From positions 186,001-250,000 of the forward strand of contig JARUPZ010000021.1 of NCBI GenBank assembly GCA_031213475.1: DNA of 64,000 bases. Direction: 5' to 3'. The DNA comes from Nereocystis luetkeana. Its lineage: Eukaryota; Sar; Phaeophyceae; Laminariales; Laminariaceae. The notes under the pieces are model-generated. The model searched no databases and was not told where the DNA came from. It saw only the letters and a program-made list of their open reading frames with translations. This document shows positions 47,001 to 58,890 of this stretch, piece after piece. How positions within the stretch are numbered: the first letter of the stretch is position 1; every line of letters begins with the position of its first letter. A program made the translations under genes and the position numbers.

Positions 47001-47510
47001 CTGTCGTGCAAGAAGGATACCAACGGACGGAAAGATCGTTCACAATGAGGGGAAGAAATAAGCTCGAACGATTTCGTTTTGCTGTGTTAAGTGCTCCCGT
47101 GGGTCGGGCAGCAACCCCGCTCAGTGCTGAACAGTTCGATTCTACCCCCACCTATGCTAAATAAACTGTGTGCAGTGCTTGGTGAGGACGCTAACGCTGT
47201 CAAACATGGCATGCAGGTGGTGCCGTGATTGTAGCATGTCGTTTGAGCTGTCGTCGCTTCTCGGGGCTGTCATATCACCGTGAATATCACTGTCCCGAGT
47301 TGCAAAGAACACAACCAACAATATCAAACTCGTTGCGCGTCTATAGTTCGCATCAACCCTAAGATCAGGGTAGATAAGTGGTCCTCACGTGATTCGATCA
47401 GCGTCTGTGAGGCGTGCGCTAGCCAGAGGGCAATCATACCCAGCAAATTCGACGATGGTCATGTCCTGATACGCACAGGCAAGTAACGATGGGGCGGAAG
47501 CAAAGGGTAC

Positions 47511-47596
47511 ATTCGTAAAATGTTGGACGCGAGAACCACATCAGGAATAACATAAGAGCTCCTCGAAAAGAGAACGTCGGGTCCAGTATATTTCGC
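47511..47596 (-). CDS. Exon 15: beta-helix coil
   Basis: Acceptor TGTTCGTGGAGGCCAG, 28 codons (AKYTGPDVLFSRSSYVIPD, VVLASNILR) plus AT, donor GTACCC, phases 0-2. The split codon becomes Ile with the first base of exon 16; this phase match is why I chose these borders. Confidence 0.65.
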
Positions 47597-47987
47597 CTGG
47601 CCTCCACGAACAGTAAGGCCGGTCAAGCTCGGTTACGCTGATAAAACATTGACTAACCGATACTAGGCTGGGAAAACGGTAAATCACTATCCCCCATGAA
47701 GATGTACGAGGTAGGTCGTTTTATGTAGTCCAGAATATGCTTTTGACATGTTTGTACGTCGGTCAGGGTACTCTGCGGACATTTGAACGGGGTAACACAA
47801 TCCTTCACGCCATTAGGCGTCTAGCCTGCACTCCTACGATGGAAACGAATACGTTGTTGGAGACGCAACATTATTACAAAAGAGCGATAAACCTGTGTAA
47901 CTGTGACATGGTACTGCTGACCTCGGCCAACCCAATCCTCGAGCAGATCTCTTAGCCGCATGCGCAAGGCTGACATTGTAGGCGTAC

Positions 47988-48077
47988 CTCGGAGTCTTTG
48001 ATATCGAGGCAGACGTTGCCTACTGTCCCTGCAGCGCCTGCAGACTCGAGGTTGGAGAATACATGCACACTGTCCAC
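47988..48077 (-). CDS. Exon 14: beta-helix coil
   Basis: Acceptor GCGATGTCGGCAG, 30 codons (VDSVHVFSNLESAGAAG, NVCLDIKDSE), donor GTACGC, phases 0-0. It follows exon 13 smoothly (GAL-VDSVHVF). Confidence 0.75.
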
Positions 48078-48362
48078 CTGCCGACATCGCATCATGGAAC
48101 GTACAATTTAGTGCCAAGCATCGGTACCCCAGACAAAGTCCCTAACACACGTATCGTACAGCCTCTGCAGCACCATCGGCACGATTGCGTGTCCATCTAG
48201 TATCGTGCAGTCTGTGGCGAGATGAAATAATATGTGTACGGAAACCACCCGCTAAGTAGGAAGCAGCCGAAACCGATTGTAATTCTACCTGGCTACGACG
48301 ACCAGGCGGCATCGTCCGAACCAGTGGTTCAGGCTGTACAATAGTACTGGGTAAATACTCAC

Positions 48363-48545
48363 CAAGGCACCCGAAACACCGTCGGCGATAATGACCCCGT
48401 CTGCACCGGTGCCGCTTCCGTGCACAAAGAAAGCCGTATTGAAGGGGGAGTCTTCGCTCACGATTCCAACCAGGCTGATTCCATTCTTCAGCAACACCGG
48501 GCCGTCCAAGTAGTAATCACCCATTACCAGATTCACTTCCGGGGC
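48363..48545 (-). CDS. Exon 13: first coils of the beta-helix
   Basis: Acceptor GTCTTTTAG, 61 codons: APEVNLVMGDYYLDGP, VLLKNGISLVGIVSED, NTAFFVHGSGTGADGVII, donor GTGAGT, phases 0-0. The G-x-Y-x-L-x-G-P-V-L-L-K-x-G-I-x-L-V-G pattern is typical of the first coils of right-handed beta-helix proteins. Confidence 0.85.
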
Positions 48546-48893
48546 CTAAAAGACGACCAAGTATGACAGGGGGGGAGAAGGGGGGAGGGCTTGTCGCTTT
48601 GTGAGCGAGCCCGGAAAACCACTCGGCCCCTTAGCACAGTAACTGGTATCAGAGCTCGGTGCTAAAAAAACAAATGGTTCACACACTTCGTTAAATATTG
48701 CTATACATATATTATAGGAATCGAACAAACTTGTGGGTTGTTGCTCAGATCAGTATGTCTCGCAGACACCGCACACCTGTCGACACAGTGCTCTGGGTGC
48801 ACTGATCCAGCTACCTGAGCGTTTTCACACAAACACAAGCTACATTTTCAGTGCCCGGGGCGGATGTTAGTTATTTGTCTACACACTCTCCAC

Positions 48894-49049
48894 CTGGTCG
48901 TTTCCAGTGGCAACGCCGTCGCAGTCCGTTCCGTCGAAGCTTTCGCCGATCCCGTCGCAAACGGCCTGCATGATCTCTTCCTGGTCTCCGCTTCCGTCGC
49001 CGATGTAGTCCGGAACAAGATTCCATTCTTCGATTGTAGTCGACACCAC
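48894..49049 (-). CDS. Exon 12: N-terminal cap of the beta-helix
   Basis: Acceptor ACTGCGCAG, 52 codons: VVSTTIEEWNLVPDY, IGDGSGDQEEIMQAVCDGIG, and a Cys/Gly-rich end (TDCDGVATGNDQ), donor GTGGAG (weak), phases 0-0. GDG-x-x-DQ-x-E-I-x-x-A is the usual entry of pectate-lyase-superfamily helices. Reading on past the weak donor reaches TAG after three codons, a rival C-terminus. Confidence 0.75.
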
Positions 49050-49614
49050 CTGCGCAGTTCGCCAAGTGCCACCCAGGGCATCATTAGGAGAATGGAAATA
49101 TCCGAGAAGGGCATCATTAGCTGGTATCAGCCAACTCGCGCGGGTGAACGGCCCGGGGAAGGATATATTATGCAGAACAACACTACTTATGTCAAAATCC
49201 AAATTGTCTCTAAGGGAGGCGTGTTACAGCTAGGGTGGAACATTTTTGGCCCATCACGTCTGTCTGACGGGGCTTCTCGGCTGAGGGATTATCCACCAAA
49301 GTGTGCCTTTTCGCTGGACTTAGGCCACGATATTACAAATCGCATTAAGTTATTGTTTGTTCATCAAAATTCCGTGGTGAGGAAAGGAGAATGAGTGAAA
49401 AAACGAAGTCCTCAACTGAAGAGCCTCGTATACAATCAAAGGCCCAACCCTGCGTTAGCACGCCTCCTTTGGGGCTATTTTCTGGGTGCAATCGTGGTTT
49501 CACTATGTTTATATATATCCCCTCGATACAATGAAGCCGTTCCTACCGGAGGTTGTGCCCTTAACCCCTGAACTACTCAAAATCCAGAACGTGGACGCGG
49601 GAACATCTACTCAC

Positions 49615-49791
49615 CCACGTGGACCCCGGAGAATAGGGCTTGCCAAGCACTTGGCAGTCGCTGACGCGCAGTGTGGGGTAGTCCTCCTTGTCGGGGCCTT
49701 CCACTGCCACGATCTCCAGTCGGTCGATCATTACACGCTCTGGTAGAACGAATTTCTCCCAACGGCGGCGTCCCCCAGCACTAGTGAACCG
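49615..49791 (-). CDS. Exon 11: beta-sandwich-like segment
   Basis: Acceptor GTACTCCAG, 59 codons including RWEKFVLPERVMIDRLEIVA, EDYPTLRVSDCQVLG and YSPGSTW, donor GTGAGT, phases 0-0. The alternation of hydrophobic residues suggests a second sandwich domain before the beta-helix; I cannot name it. Confidence 0.78.
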
Positions 49792-50408
49792 CTGGAGTAC
49801 AATAAACACCGCCAAGTCGGAGAAGATGCTTTTTAACGGAACGTCACCGGAAGATATAGAGCTTGGCGGTCGATGGAAAATCGGGCGTAGCAGGGTGCTT
49901 TTGTTGAATGCATTCAATATGAATATGTTGGAGATTGGTCGAACGTATCGCGCACCCTACGAGGGGTCATATTTGTTAAAGTCTGAAAAAAAAAGCTCGC
50001 AGAATACGTTTGGGATGCATATGTAGGCAGACTCCACACGCTTACCACTGTACACCACCGCTTCACGCATGTGAATCCATGGCTAGAAGAACACCCCAAT
50101 CACTTGCGTGGTCGAGCGTGTTTTTTTTCCCGGTACCATAAACTTTCTCCGGTGCCCCAAAAATCTACCCTCGCCGCCCTTTCCAAACTTCCCTCCCACG
50201 GCATTGGTCCTTATTGCTTCCGTTCGTAGTGTCCAAATGTCTATTTCTTTGAATACAAATCACGCACAGGGAGAGCTGACGTTTTCCAGCCTTCCACTGA
50301 CACGCACAGCTTTAAGAGGTCCCACTACCCAACCAGTTCCCTGACATTCAAAGTTGATCTTTCAAAGTGAAGGCGATAAGCCGTACCTAATCCATCATGA
50401 TCCCTCAC

Positions 50409-50549
50409 CGTAGAAACCTCGGTGTCGTCCTCAAGCTCGTAGCGAATGTCGAAGGTAAAGGCCTTGTTTGGCGCAAATTTAAACTTGACCGCCCAGACGC
50501 GAGCAGTCTGGCCTCTCCCGCCGACCGCGATCCGACCTACGCTGCCCAC
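50409..50549 (-). CDS. Exon 10: end of domain 3, start of next beta-rich segment
   Basis: Acceptor CTGCGTCAG, 47 codons: VGSVGRIAVGGRGQTARVW (aligning with RYVRI..W of F5/8 domains), then KFKFAPNKAFTFDIRYELED, donor GTGAGG, phases 0-0. Confidence 0.8.
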
Positions 50550-51731
50550 CTGACGCAGTTGTCACGTTTGCAATAGTTCAGACAAGTTGATAATGCATGT
50601 TCGCACAGTCGTAGGGAAAATAAGGAGGGCGATTGAACGATAATCTAAGAGATGTCGTTGCTTCGACAAAGACCCTTACTGAACTAAACAGGTGCGAGAG
50701 GGTTCGGGCTGTATGCCGAACGCTGGTTCGTTCGATTCAACCGTACATTACAATGGGAATCGTTACCGCGAAAGGGTTCAGAGGTTTTTTCTGTTCGCTA
50801 GGCGCATCTCGTATCGTCTACACGGACCCCGTCACCTGCTGGGTGTAGTCATCGCCATGAATGACTGCGGTCGTATGAACATAGACGCTTGAAAGTTTTA
50901 CGAGGCCAGAATCATTCATATATATATGCCATGTGCTATTCATCGACCAAGGAGAAACTGTCTCCAACAAGAGCGAAGCGAAGCGCCGTGACACGTTCGC
51001 GGAGTCGCACAAAGGGGGATCTGCATCCTACGAAGAATCGCTTGCGGGGAAGCTTTCGGCGGTTTGTATTGTACTTTACCGGCTGGGTGATCGGGGCTCG
51101 CTTGGCTCTTGGATTGCACTACAATGTTGAAGGGGTCGATCGATATTGAATGTTTGAATAATCGGCTTTGCCGAAACCGATTTGTGACATACTTCTCTGA
51201 AATAAAAAATAAACACGAGGGACTGAGTGGTAGGTTCGATAAGCCTTTCGCCCTGGCGACCAGTTCCCTGTATGTATAGACAAACTGAACCCGAGCTTCA
51301 CATCCGCAACCACGGTTTGGGAGACAAAATTCTTGAAAACATTGAGCAATAATTTTGAAGGTATGAACAGGTACGACGAAGAAAGTAACACAGTCTACAT
51401 AAAGTAGTAGGTTATTTCTCCAAATCGACTAGTCGGACAAAACCTTCTTCCGGTAGCGAATGGGGAGCAGTATAGACGGAGAAAAATAAACTGCTTAGTT
51501 TCAACCTCTCTCCGCTGTCGGCATAGCTGAGTACACACCCATATATATTGCCGGTTTACTAACATATCATAGTGTGAGCACAATCCTAGTGTGCCACAAT
51601 GCCAATGTCAACAGCATGTGCATCTTGGCATATCATCGGGTTGGTAAGGTGTGAACCAGGTTTTGTTGGTAAGGTGTAAAATATTCTGCCGAGACATTTT
51701 ATCAAAGATTCCAAACGGTACATATACTCAC

Positions 51732-51785
51732 ATTTTCCAGGTCGAAGCTGAACTTGGTCTTGAGGCCTTCAATTGGCAGCACGTC
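51732..51785 (-). CDS. Exon 9: domain 3, continuing
   Basis: Acceptor CTGTATTGCAG, 18 codons (DVLPIEGLKTKFSFDLEN), donor GTGAGT, phases 0-0. It follows the longest intron (3.7 kb). Short but with clean splice sites; it lines up with the GLQTF strand of domain 2. Confidence 0.75.
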
Positions 51786-52739
51786 CTGCAATACAGGTAT
51801 GTCAAAGGAGACCCAACAATGGCTGAGTTAACTATCAGGACAGTCAGGGTGGCAACGGAGACGGGCGCACATCAGAACTGGCACTTTTCTTGTAGAACCA
51901 CAGACGTGAACATTCAAACTTACTCAACGTCATGCTGTTCGCGTAATGCTATTACCTAACCCGCTCCTACTGCCGACCCATCACTTCCAAAACTACGGCG
52001 GAACGCTAGGTGCGCAGTACGCGCGCCTCTCGAAGTCTGTTGGTTCCACTATTTGTCGAGGTAACTAGTACCTGTACAGTACACACCTGCGCGAAGTGCA
52101 TCTAGCTTTGTCGCAAGTTACGCTCAAGGCACCGTATTCCTCGCATTTATGAACTGCACCAATACTTTCACTGCCTTGCTCCCCTCGAAGGATCACACCC
52201 ATCATGCAACTATTACGCATGAAATAAATCACGTATCATACAAAATGATTTTGATGGTACGTACATTACAAACCATACAAGTCATCGTACAGAGCCATTA
52301 AATACTAAACGAACCAATCGCACATACCATACCAATACTACGGAACACATGAATCATACAACGCACACAAACGAATAAATGTGGCATATCAGAATACGAC
52401 CCAGATACGTAGACAACTGGATTAGCCGGATGTAGCAACAAGGCCTGGGCACGGTTGAACTGCTGCAAGATAAAGCACATTTGTTGTCCCGCATAAACCG
52501 CCTGAAACTTACAAAGCTAAACCCCGTTTCAGTGTTGAAGTATGATATTATAGGAGTTGAGCGTGAACCTTGCTTTCGCTCGAGAAGAACCATCTGCACG
52601 AAACGTCATGCACGCGGAAATGCCAACGGCAGCGGTATAGGAGAGGTAGGGTATCAAGCCCTCGTCAGTGCGTGCGCGTCCGCAATGCTGCTGCGCCGTG
52701 GTAAGGTTTCCAAACCTCGGACAGATCGTCAATTTCTAC

Positions 52740-53065
52740 TTGATCTACATATTTCAAAGCGATTAAACTGCTCATCTGTATGACCTGCAGTAGATGTTGC
52801 TGGGTGAGATCCGTGCAAATATTAAAAACACGTATTGTGGGTGAGATCCGTGCTATGCACATCCTGTGCAACCTCTCGTAGTGGCACGTGTGGGACTAGA
52901 TGATCTATATCATGGATACCTGATTTTGTCTGAGGTGTGAACGATTCGAAGGGGCTATTCATTAGCACATGCGAGGGACTGGATGATCTGGAGGGCCTAT
53001 CGGTAGATGATATAGGTGCTCTGTCCGAGGTGTGATATATTCGAAGGGGCTATCCGGTATCGTGA
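52740..53065. repeat. Minisatellite related to the GATC family, inside intron 8
   Basis: TGGGTGAGATCCGTGC occurs twice (about 52801 and 52840), and GATGATCTATATCATGG, GATGATCTGGAGGG and CGAAGGGGCTATTC(C) twice (about 52947 and 53041). Short, irregular units like those of 24.5-26.1 kb. Confidence 0.55.
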
Positions 53066-53705
53066 TAATGTGTTATGTACGATCAACAGTGGTTTTCCGA
53101 AGCTGCAGTGGTAGGTCGCAGCTCCAACGTTTGAAGATACCTGACCAACCTCCCAAGTCACTTTTTAGCTCAGACGGTGATTATCAGGTAGGCCGCAAAT
53201 GTAAGCTAATCGTACTGAACGAAGCAAGCCTGCAGCTTCCAAGCGTCTGCGGCGCCACCGCTTGCGACTGCCCGTCTTTTAAGACCTTTTGCGCTACGTT
53301 CACGGCTATCAGTGTGGCGCCGTAAAGTGTTCAGTCATTGGTTCGAGACCTGGACGGAGCACATTAAACGGTTAACGCGCGAAGTCGTGTAACAGATACC
53401 ACTCCGTACGGAACCTTTCGCACTGCCAACGTGTTTGTGCGAATACCCGAGCTGATGATGCGTGCTACGGCACGGTTGCACCTATCCCACCGCACTGAAA
53501 TATATATGAGCGCTCAAACATGAATCGGAAGACTAAACGCTCCTTGTTTTTCCGACCAAAATGGTATGTTGCTTCTCAACCTCCTGGCTTTACGGTCCGG
53601 GAGGGGTGGTGGCACCGTCAGACGGTGGTGCTGCCATTACTTATATGCCACACTATCTGAAATGAAGAATTCATCGGAACATACATCCGTATACATACAT
53701 CAGTA

Positions 53706-53972
53706 TTATTGAGGGTCGCGATCTGGAAAGTGGTACAACGATCTCCTATCCCCGACCCTATCGAAGGCATCTATCTGGTAGAGATAGGCGCTCACTCTTT
53801 CAGTCTCCAACAGTCTTGACGGTAGTTTATTCTGTTTTTCGGCTGAGGAGCCCCGACCATCTGGATACAGACCAAACAAAAATGTGTTGCTCCCATAGGC
53901 CTTGAAAGTAGGTGACACAATAGCCCTTTCCCCGGTCCTAACATTTCGTGAAACTTCAACCCACGTCAACAC
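53706..53972 (-). pseudogene. Possible MATH/TRAF-like fragment in intron 8
   Basis: The minus-strand frame reads TWVEVSRNVRTGERAIVSPT, FKAYGSNTFLFGLYPDGRG and LETERVSAYLYQIDAFD before a stop. SP-x-F-x-x-x-G..L-x-L-YP-x-G..SAYL resembles the MATH (TRAF-C) fold pattern. Upstream sequence in another frame (SITDWISIKEVTRVDVG) could be its continuation. It does not fit the phases of the surrounding gene, so it would be a nested remnant. Confidence 0.3.
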
Positions 53973-54031
53973 GCGTCACCTCTTTGATGCTGATCCAATC
54001 CGTTATACTTCCGAACTTAGGCCGAATCTGG

Positions 54032-54370
54032 ATGGCGCTTGTCCAGGCCGAAATGTCCCATGTCTGGAAGTCTGTGGTGTCTCCAGAAGAAATGGCTGAC
54101 GGGATGATGTTCTGTGACAGGGTGTGTGAGCAAGGGTGGGGATTGCTGGTATTTGTAAAGGATCAACGAGGTGTGATTGAGGACTGGTGGGACGAAACAC
54201 AAACAAGCTTACGCCAACCCTTCCGTCCGGACATATGTGAACCGTTTGAGCTAAGTCTACACATGGAATGCTCCTTATATGATTCGACCACAATTTCATT
54301 TTCGGTTGCGGCTTTTCATATATCTATAAATAGTACCCTTGGTGGGGGGGAGAATGTTGTTGGATCTTAG
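54032..54370 (+). CDS. Hypothetical nested frame, 112 codons, opposite strand in intron 8
   Basis: ATG-started plus-strand frame: MALVQAEMSHVWKSVVSP, GWGLLVFVKDQRGVIEDWWD and RPDICEPFELSLHMEC. Good protein-like composition with Trp and Cys, but no known family. It lies antisense within the 3.7-kb intron and next to the MATH-like frame; the two may belong to one decayed insertion. Confidence 0.3.
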   Translation: MALVQAEMSHVWKSVVSPEEMADGMMFCDRVCEQGWGLLVFVKDQRGVIEDWWDETQTSLRQPFRPDICEPFELSLHMECSLYDSTTISFSVAAFHISINSTLGGGENVVGS

Positions 54371-55506
54371 TGTTCCGAGCAAACCTAACCCTAACCCTTG
54401 GTGGGGGATTCCGAACACAAGGTATATGTTGTATTGCTGCGACTGTTTGGCCGACTACCTACGCACCGCAGGCCGGAGAACGCAACTAACGACAGGTTCC
54501 CCATCTTGAAGAGCATTGCCACCGAATTGCAAACAAGGTGGTGCTACGAATAGGAAGGGACCACGTAGGGCGAAAGAGATGGCGCTGAGGCGAGATTGTC
54601 AGACGTACGGAAAATATCCTACTGCTGGCGACACAGGCACATCCCTCGGCCGGTACAGTATCATTGCCAGCACCTAGCGGCCCATGGCCCAGCCCTTGCG
54701 ACAGGGGTGACGCGGAGGCTTGCCACCGTACGTCGCTCTCGATACAACTGGAATGCCGCCATTACTGCTCTAAACCCTGCATTTCTACCTTCAACCACCT
54801 CAGCCACTTGGTAATTGAATCTACGGTTTGAGAAACGCTTAGCGGGAGGACTACACTGCATACACCTCGGCGGCAAACCGGCTCGGGTCAACGTGCTCAC
54901 GTGCTTGTCGTAGAAGCAGCTGGTTTTTTTTATTGCAGCAGAAGCGACTGGTCAAAGTTATACACTACATACGTTTTTTTTAATGTGGTGAGCTTAGGCT
55001 TCACTCTTTTCAATTCTCTGGGGGACCAAAACAACGACAAAACAACAAACTCACACTCACTTGTAAAGTCTGGTCAATGTACAGGCGCCGTAGCAGAACA
55101 CGCAATGTATAAAATATAAATATCGACCTTATCTCGAAGGCTCATCGCATGTTCTCGGAACACCATCAAATCCAGACGCAAGTGGGGAATATTTCAAAGA
55201 AGCAACTCTCTATCAGCGCCAGACAACGCTGAGCGCCTTTGAAGTATATGCTCACCAAGACCCAGGCTAATTGTTCGAGAGAACACGACTCTCTAATTTT
55301 GGCGGTTCACAAAAAAATGGACTACGTTCAGAGTCGCTGTAACATAAATCTAAGAACGGCCGCAACATTCTCGCCGCGATGATATCCGAAAAATCACGCG
55401 CAAGAGCCATCAAATACAATCGTTTGAAAACTACATTGGTTACTCGTTGATCGCATGAGCACGGGTTGACAGACCACAACCCCCTTATATGAATTGCTTC
55501 GCTTAC

Positions 55507-55574
55507 CATCCATCCACCTTCGGCCTTGACGTGGATGCTGAACTCGTTGTGGCGCTGGTCGCCGTTGTGGAAGG
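55507..55574 (-). CDS. Exon 8: discoidin-like domain 3, AFHNGDQR segment
   Basis: Acceptor CTCCGACAG completes Ala and gives AFHNGDQRHNEFSIHVKAEG followed by GWM, donor GTAAGC (phase 0). The AF-x-NGDQR-x-x-x-F pattern is the core of this discoidin subfamily (AFYKGDER-type). Only 68 nt. Confidence 0.82.
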
Positions 55575-56514
55575 CTGTCGGAGGATAGATGTAAGAAATG
55601 CGTTGGTGGTTGTACAAATATCCGATGTTCAAACATTGGACAAACCTTGATCTACATTAGATCGTCTGAGCTCGTAAGAGATTTTCTAAAGACTATACTT
55701 CCGTCTAAGGTGCAGACGCAACCTACGGTAGGAAACACGTGATGGTTTTCAATACAGCCCCCACCAGACAGTATTAGCTAGACCATTTATGTCAGGAATA
55801 CATATGACCGGTATTTGCGCCTCAGTCTTGCAAGATATTTTTGTCCATTGTTGGAGGAGCAAGCTATGTATCTAGGGCAGGTACGTCTACGATGGCAGGC
55901 GGGCGACTGCCGTGGAGCGGACGTGCGATTTGCTTCAGTTTCGTGGCTCAAAGTTCGACATGAAAACGCGAATGCAGCCTGAAATGAACTCGAGTAACAG
56001 CTTACCAATATGATAGTATTTGGATGGCGAAGTTGTTCCCAACCAAATTTATTTCCGTGCTTAGACGTACAACATCCGCAACTATCTGACAATAACAAAG
56101 CGTAACACAAACCACCCCAGTCTGAAGACATAACACACAACTGTGTGAAACAGCTACGGCTATACAAAATAGAAAAAGCCAGTCTGAGCGTAGTTCAACG
56201 TATGGGGTTGTGATGTGCCACCCAATTCGAAAGTTTCGGCCTGACTGGATACCCGAGCGTCGGCTCTTTTACATGAGATACGAAACGGGGATACCGACTC
56301 AGGGCCAAAAAACATTTCATGCAAAAATGTGGATTACACACTGATACAGCCGCCCCAGGAAGTTATTGTTTTACAAACATATGAGGCTGATAGTCTTGCG
56401 GAAACTTTGTCGTGTAAGGGATGTAGGGCGAATTGTGTATAAAAAATTGCTACTGTAGGACGTTTCAGAACGTCCAAGGTACATTCACGTGACCAGAGGA
56501 AGGAGCTTTTCACC

Positions 56515-56705
56515 TATTGAAAAGTAGGATCTGCTTGGATGAACAACTCAAGGAGCTGATAACTAGTTGGGCATGTCCGCATGATCACATCGACTAGTTT
56601 TGTCGCCTACAGCAGTAGAACGGGTCTGCATGACCAAACCATGTTAGGGTTATGGATATGTCTGCATGACAAGGCCGACCAGCGTCTCACCTAGTTGGAT
56701 CTGCC
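56515..56705. repeat. Minisatellite-like units in intron 7, ending in exon 7 donor
   Basis: CATGTCCGCATGATCACATCGACTAG, GTCTGCATGACCAAACC and GTCTGCATGACAAGGCCGACCAG recur at ~55-bp spacing and abut the splice donor at 56685. Related in style to the GATC arrays. Confidence 0.5.
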
Positions 56706-56814
56706 TGAGGTATCTTTGGGTGTTTAGCTTGAATTCGACGTCGCAGACATCGGTCAACGAGTTGTCGGTCACGGGAGAGCATGACCACCGAGATCCCGGC
56801 GAATTGTCTCCATC
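56691..56814 (-). CDS. Exon 7: discoidin-like domain 3, first half
   Basis: Acceptor TGCACAACAG, then DGDNSPGSRWSCSPVTD, VCDVEFKLNTQRYL and RQIQL plus one base before GTGAGA (phase 1). It carries the clearest SRWSC motif of the three copies and the paired second Cys. Confidence 0.85.
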
Positions 56815-57592
56815 CTGTTGTGCACAGGTGTTTGCATGTGCAATGGCAGTCAGTCAAGATTTAGGTTTAAATTCGGATACGCGAAATTGTTTGAAAGGGG
56901 GGAAGCGAGGGGGGAGGGTGAAACATCCCGGCTAAGATTGGAGGAACACGCACTATCTACTTTTCGCATGAGGTTCACGTACACAAAAAAAAAACGTTAT
57001 GCAATGCCGAGCTCTAGCCAGTTGAAGCAAACAGAATAGCGAAGCAAACAGAATAGCACACTACGGTAGGCTCATTGACGTTTGGCCCGTGAACCGTGGG
57101 TGTGGTTCCTACGGGGTCAAAATTCATACCAGTTGGCATTCGTGGTACTATTTACCGAAGGCGGTGAATGCATAGTCGTACAGACGAGTAAAATAGATCA
57201 CACGACCACGTGGACGCAGAGGGAAGGGACGGCAAAACCGTAGCCCAAACACGTACGCCGTTCTCTGACGTGCAAGTTAATGCTGTAGTTCGTGGGTATT
57301 CAGAATTTTCAGTATCAATCTTCAAGGTGGTGGTTACGTCACTATTCTCACCTGCACGTTCCTGCTAAAAAACGAGGGTAAAGGTTATCAAGCTGTAGGG
57401 GTTGTTGCAGGCTGCTCTTTGTAGGTTAGTTATTATTGACGGTTGGATATATTGATCATTGCTGCTGCGACTGTTGGCGTTGTTGCGAAGTTACTGGAGT
57501 GCCCATCATCCGCAGAGTACAAGGTACGTGATAAAAACATATGTAGGCAATCAAAACACGAATGATGCCATACACATCGTCGGGTGCTTCAC

Positions 57593-57787
57593 CTTGATGT
57601 TGTAGATACTGCACCCCTCCAGATGGCCAGCACTGCAGCCACCCTCGCTGGCTGGCCGCGGGTCAAATGGAACTCCGCCGCTGGACCCATCGTCGCCTCC
57701 TAGTGGCGTCCGTCCAAGAGCTACCAACGAGGTGTCCACAGCATTTGTAGGATAGGACGGAGCGTCTATGTTCACGCGAATATCCAC
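57593..57787 (-). CDS. Exon 6: spacer between domains 2 and 3
   Basis: Acceptor CTCGGCCAG, 65 codons: VDIRVNIDAPSYPTNAV, then a Gly/Asp-rich loop (GGDDGSSGGVPFD) and GGCSAGHLEGCSIYNIK, donor GTGAAG, phases 0-0. The first strand closes domain 2 (SISE-VDIRV). Two Cys may pair. Confidence 0.8.
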
Positions 57788-58256
57788 CTGGCCGAGTTTG
57801 TTCGGCAACGGAAATTATTGGGTGGCGGCGCCGGAGAAATGGGGGTTAAGGGCCGTCGTAGCAGCCCACGGATCCCTGACAAACTTGAGGTTCATCGGTC
57901 AGTGCCATGCCCTAAAACATTGCCATCGCCCTGTCTTCCTACCCAGCAGTAGTCCGAGCCCGAGCAAGTCGCCGATCCGTGGCGCAGCCACCCCTGCAGA
58001 ATGGGCCGCAGCGGGCGACTTCGTAGATGGAATATGTCAGGCACATCATAGCAAAGGCCTGATCAGCATCAACTGCACGGAGTACTAAAGGCATTGTTCT
58101 TCACAATCAGTACCAGTACCAAACGGGATGCTGCCGTTAACTGTAACTCATTGGCGCTGAAGGGGAACGGGTATTCGCAGTGTCTGAAGACAAGAAAAAG
58201 CGAAATAGACGCTCCTTAACAGCTCCTAGCAAAAATACAACACAAATTGAGCACAC

Positions 58257-58471
58257 CTCGCTTATCGAAAACTCGCCGCCGCTCCCGGGAACGCCCTCGA
58301 TCTTGACGTACCGCGCCAATTCCCTTAATCCTCCAAACGTCTGGAGACCCTCAAGGGAAGCATCACGCGGACCCGCCGTCGCCCCAGAGAGTACGGAACT
58401 GAATATTCCATCGACACCTGCCGTGTAGACGTTAAACTTCGCTCCCGCTGTCGAAGAGTCGTCCACGAAAG
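58257..58471 (-). CDS. Exon 5: discoidin-like domain 2, second half
   Basis: Acceptor GGCCGTCGCCAG completes Ala, giving AFVDDSSTAGAKFNVYTAG, DGIFSSVLSGATAGP, SLEGLQTF, LARYVKIEGVPG and GEFSISE before GTGTGC (phase 0). The ARYVKI..ISE ending is the hallmark of F5/8-type C (CBM32-like) domains, where the last strands read RYVRI..ITEV. Confidence 0.85.
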
Positions 58472-58890
58472 CTGGCGACGGCCATGGTCGAGAGATGTTT
58501 CCAAGGTAGCCACGAACATATTGTACAATTGTTCGACGTCGAGAAAAACGTGAATCGGGTTGTTGAGAGTGGCTGAAGCATTGGATCAGCGGTTTGTTTA
58601 AACTGTCCATTCCAACTTTGCAAAAGCGGACCACCCGTCCGTACGAGCCGGACGAAAATGTTAGCATGATTGGTTACAGCGAGTCCAAAGTGTGAATGTA
58701 GTGAAAGCTAGAATGTAGCTCCTTCTAGATGAGTTTGTGCTCTCGTTCGGGAACGGCTCAAACGGAAATTACTGACCCAAGACACCAGCAACACGCTGCG
58801 TGCTCCACCCCTTTGCCCAAAGGCTGGTGCTGGAATCACCAACTCAGAATTAGTACACTTGATTTCACCGAAGGCTGATATGTATCTCAC

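Noticed and set aside
48090-48250. Possible exon with LDGHAIVPMVLQRLYD on the minus strand
   Set aside because: Its phases do not fit between exons 13 and 14, which join directly and give a smooth coil.
54377-54400. Telomeric repeat (AACCCTAACCC)
   Set aside because: Only two units, far too short to mean a telomere or fusion point.
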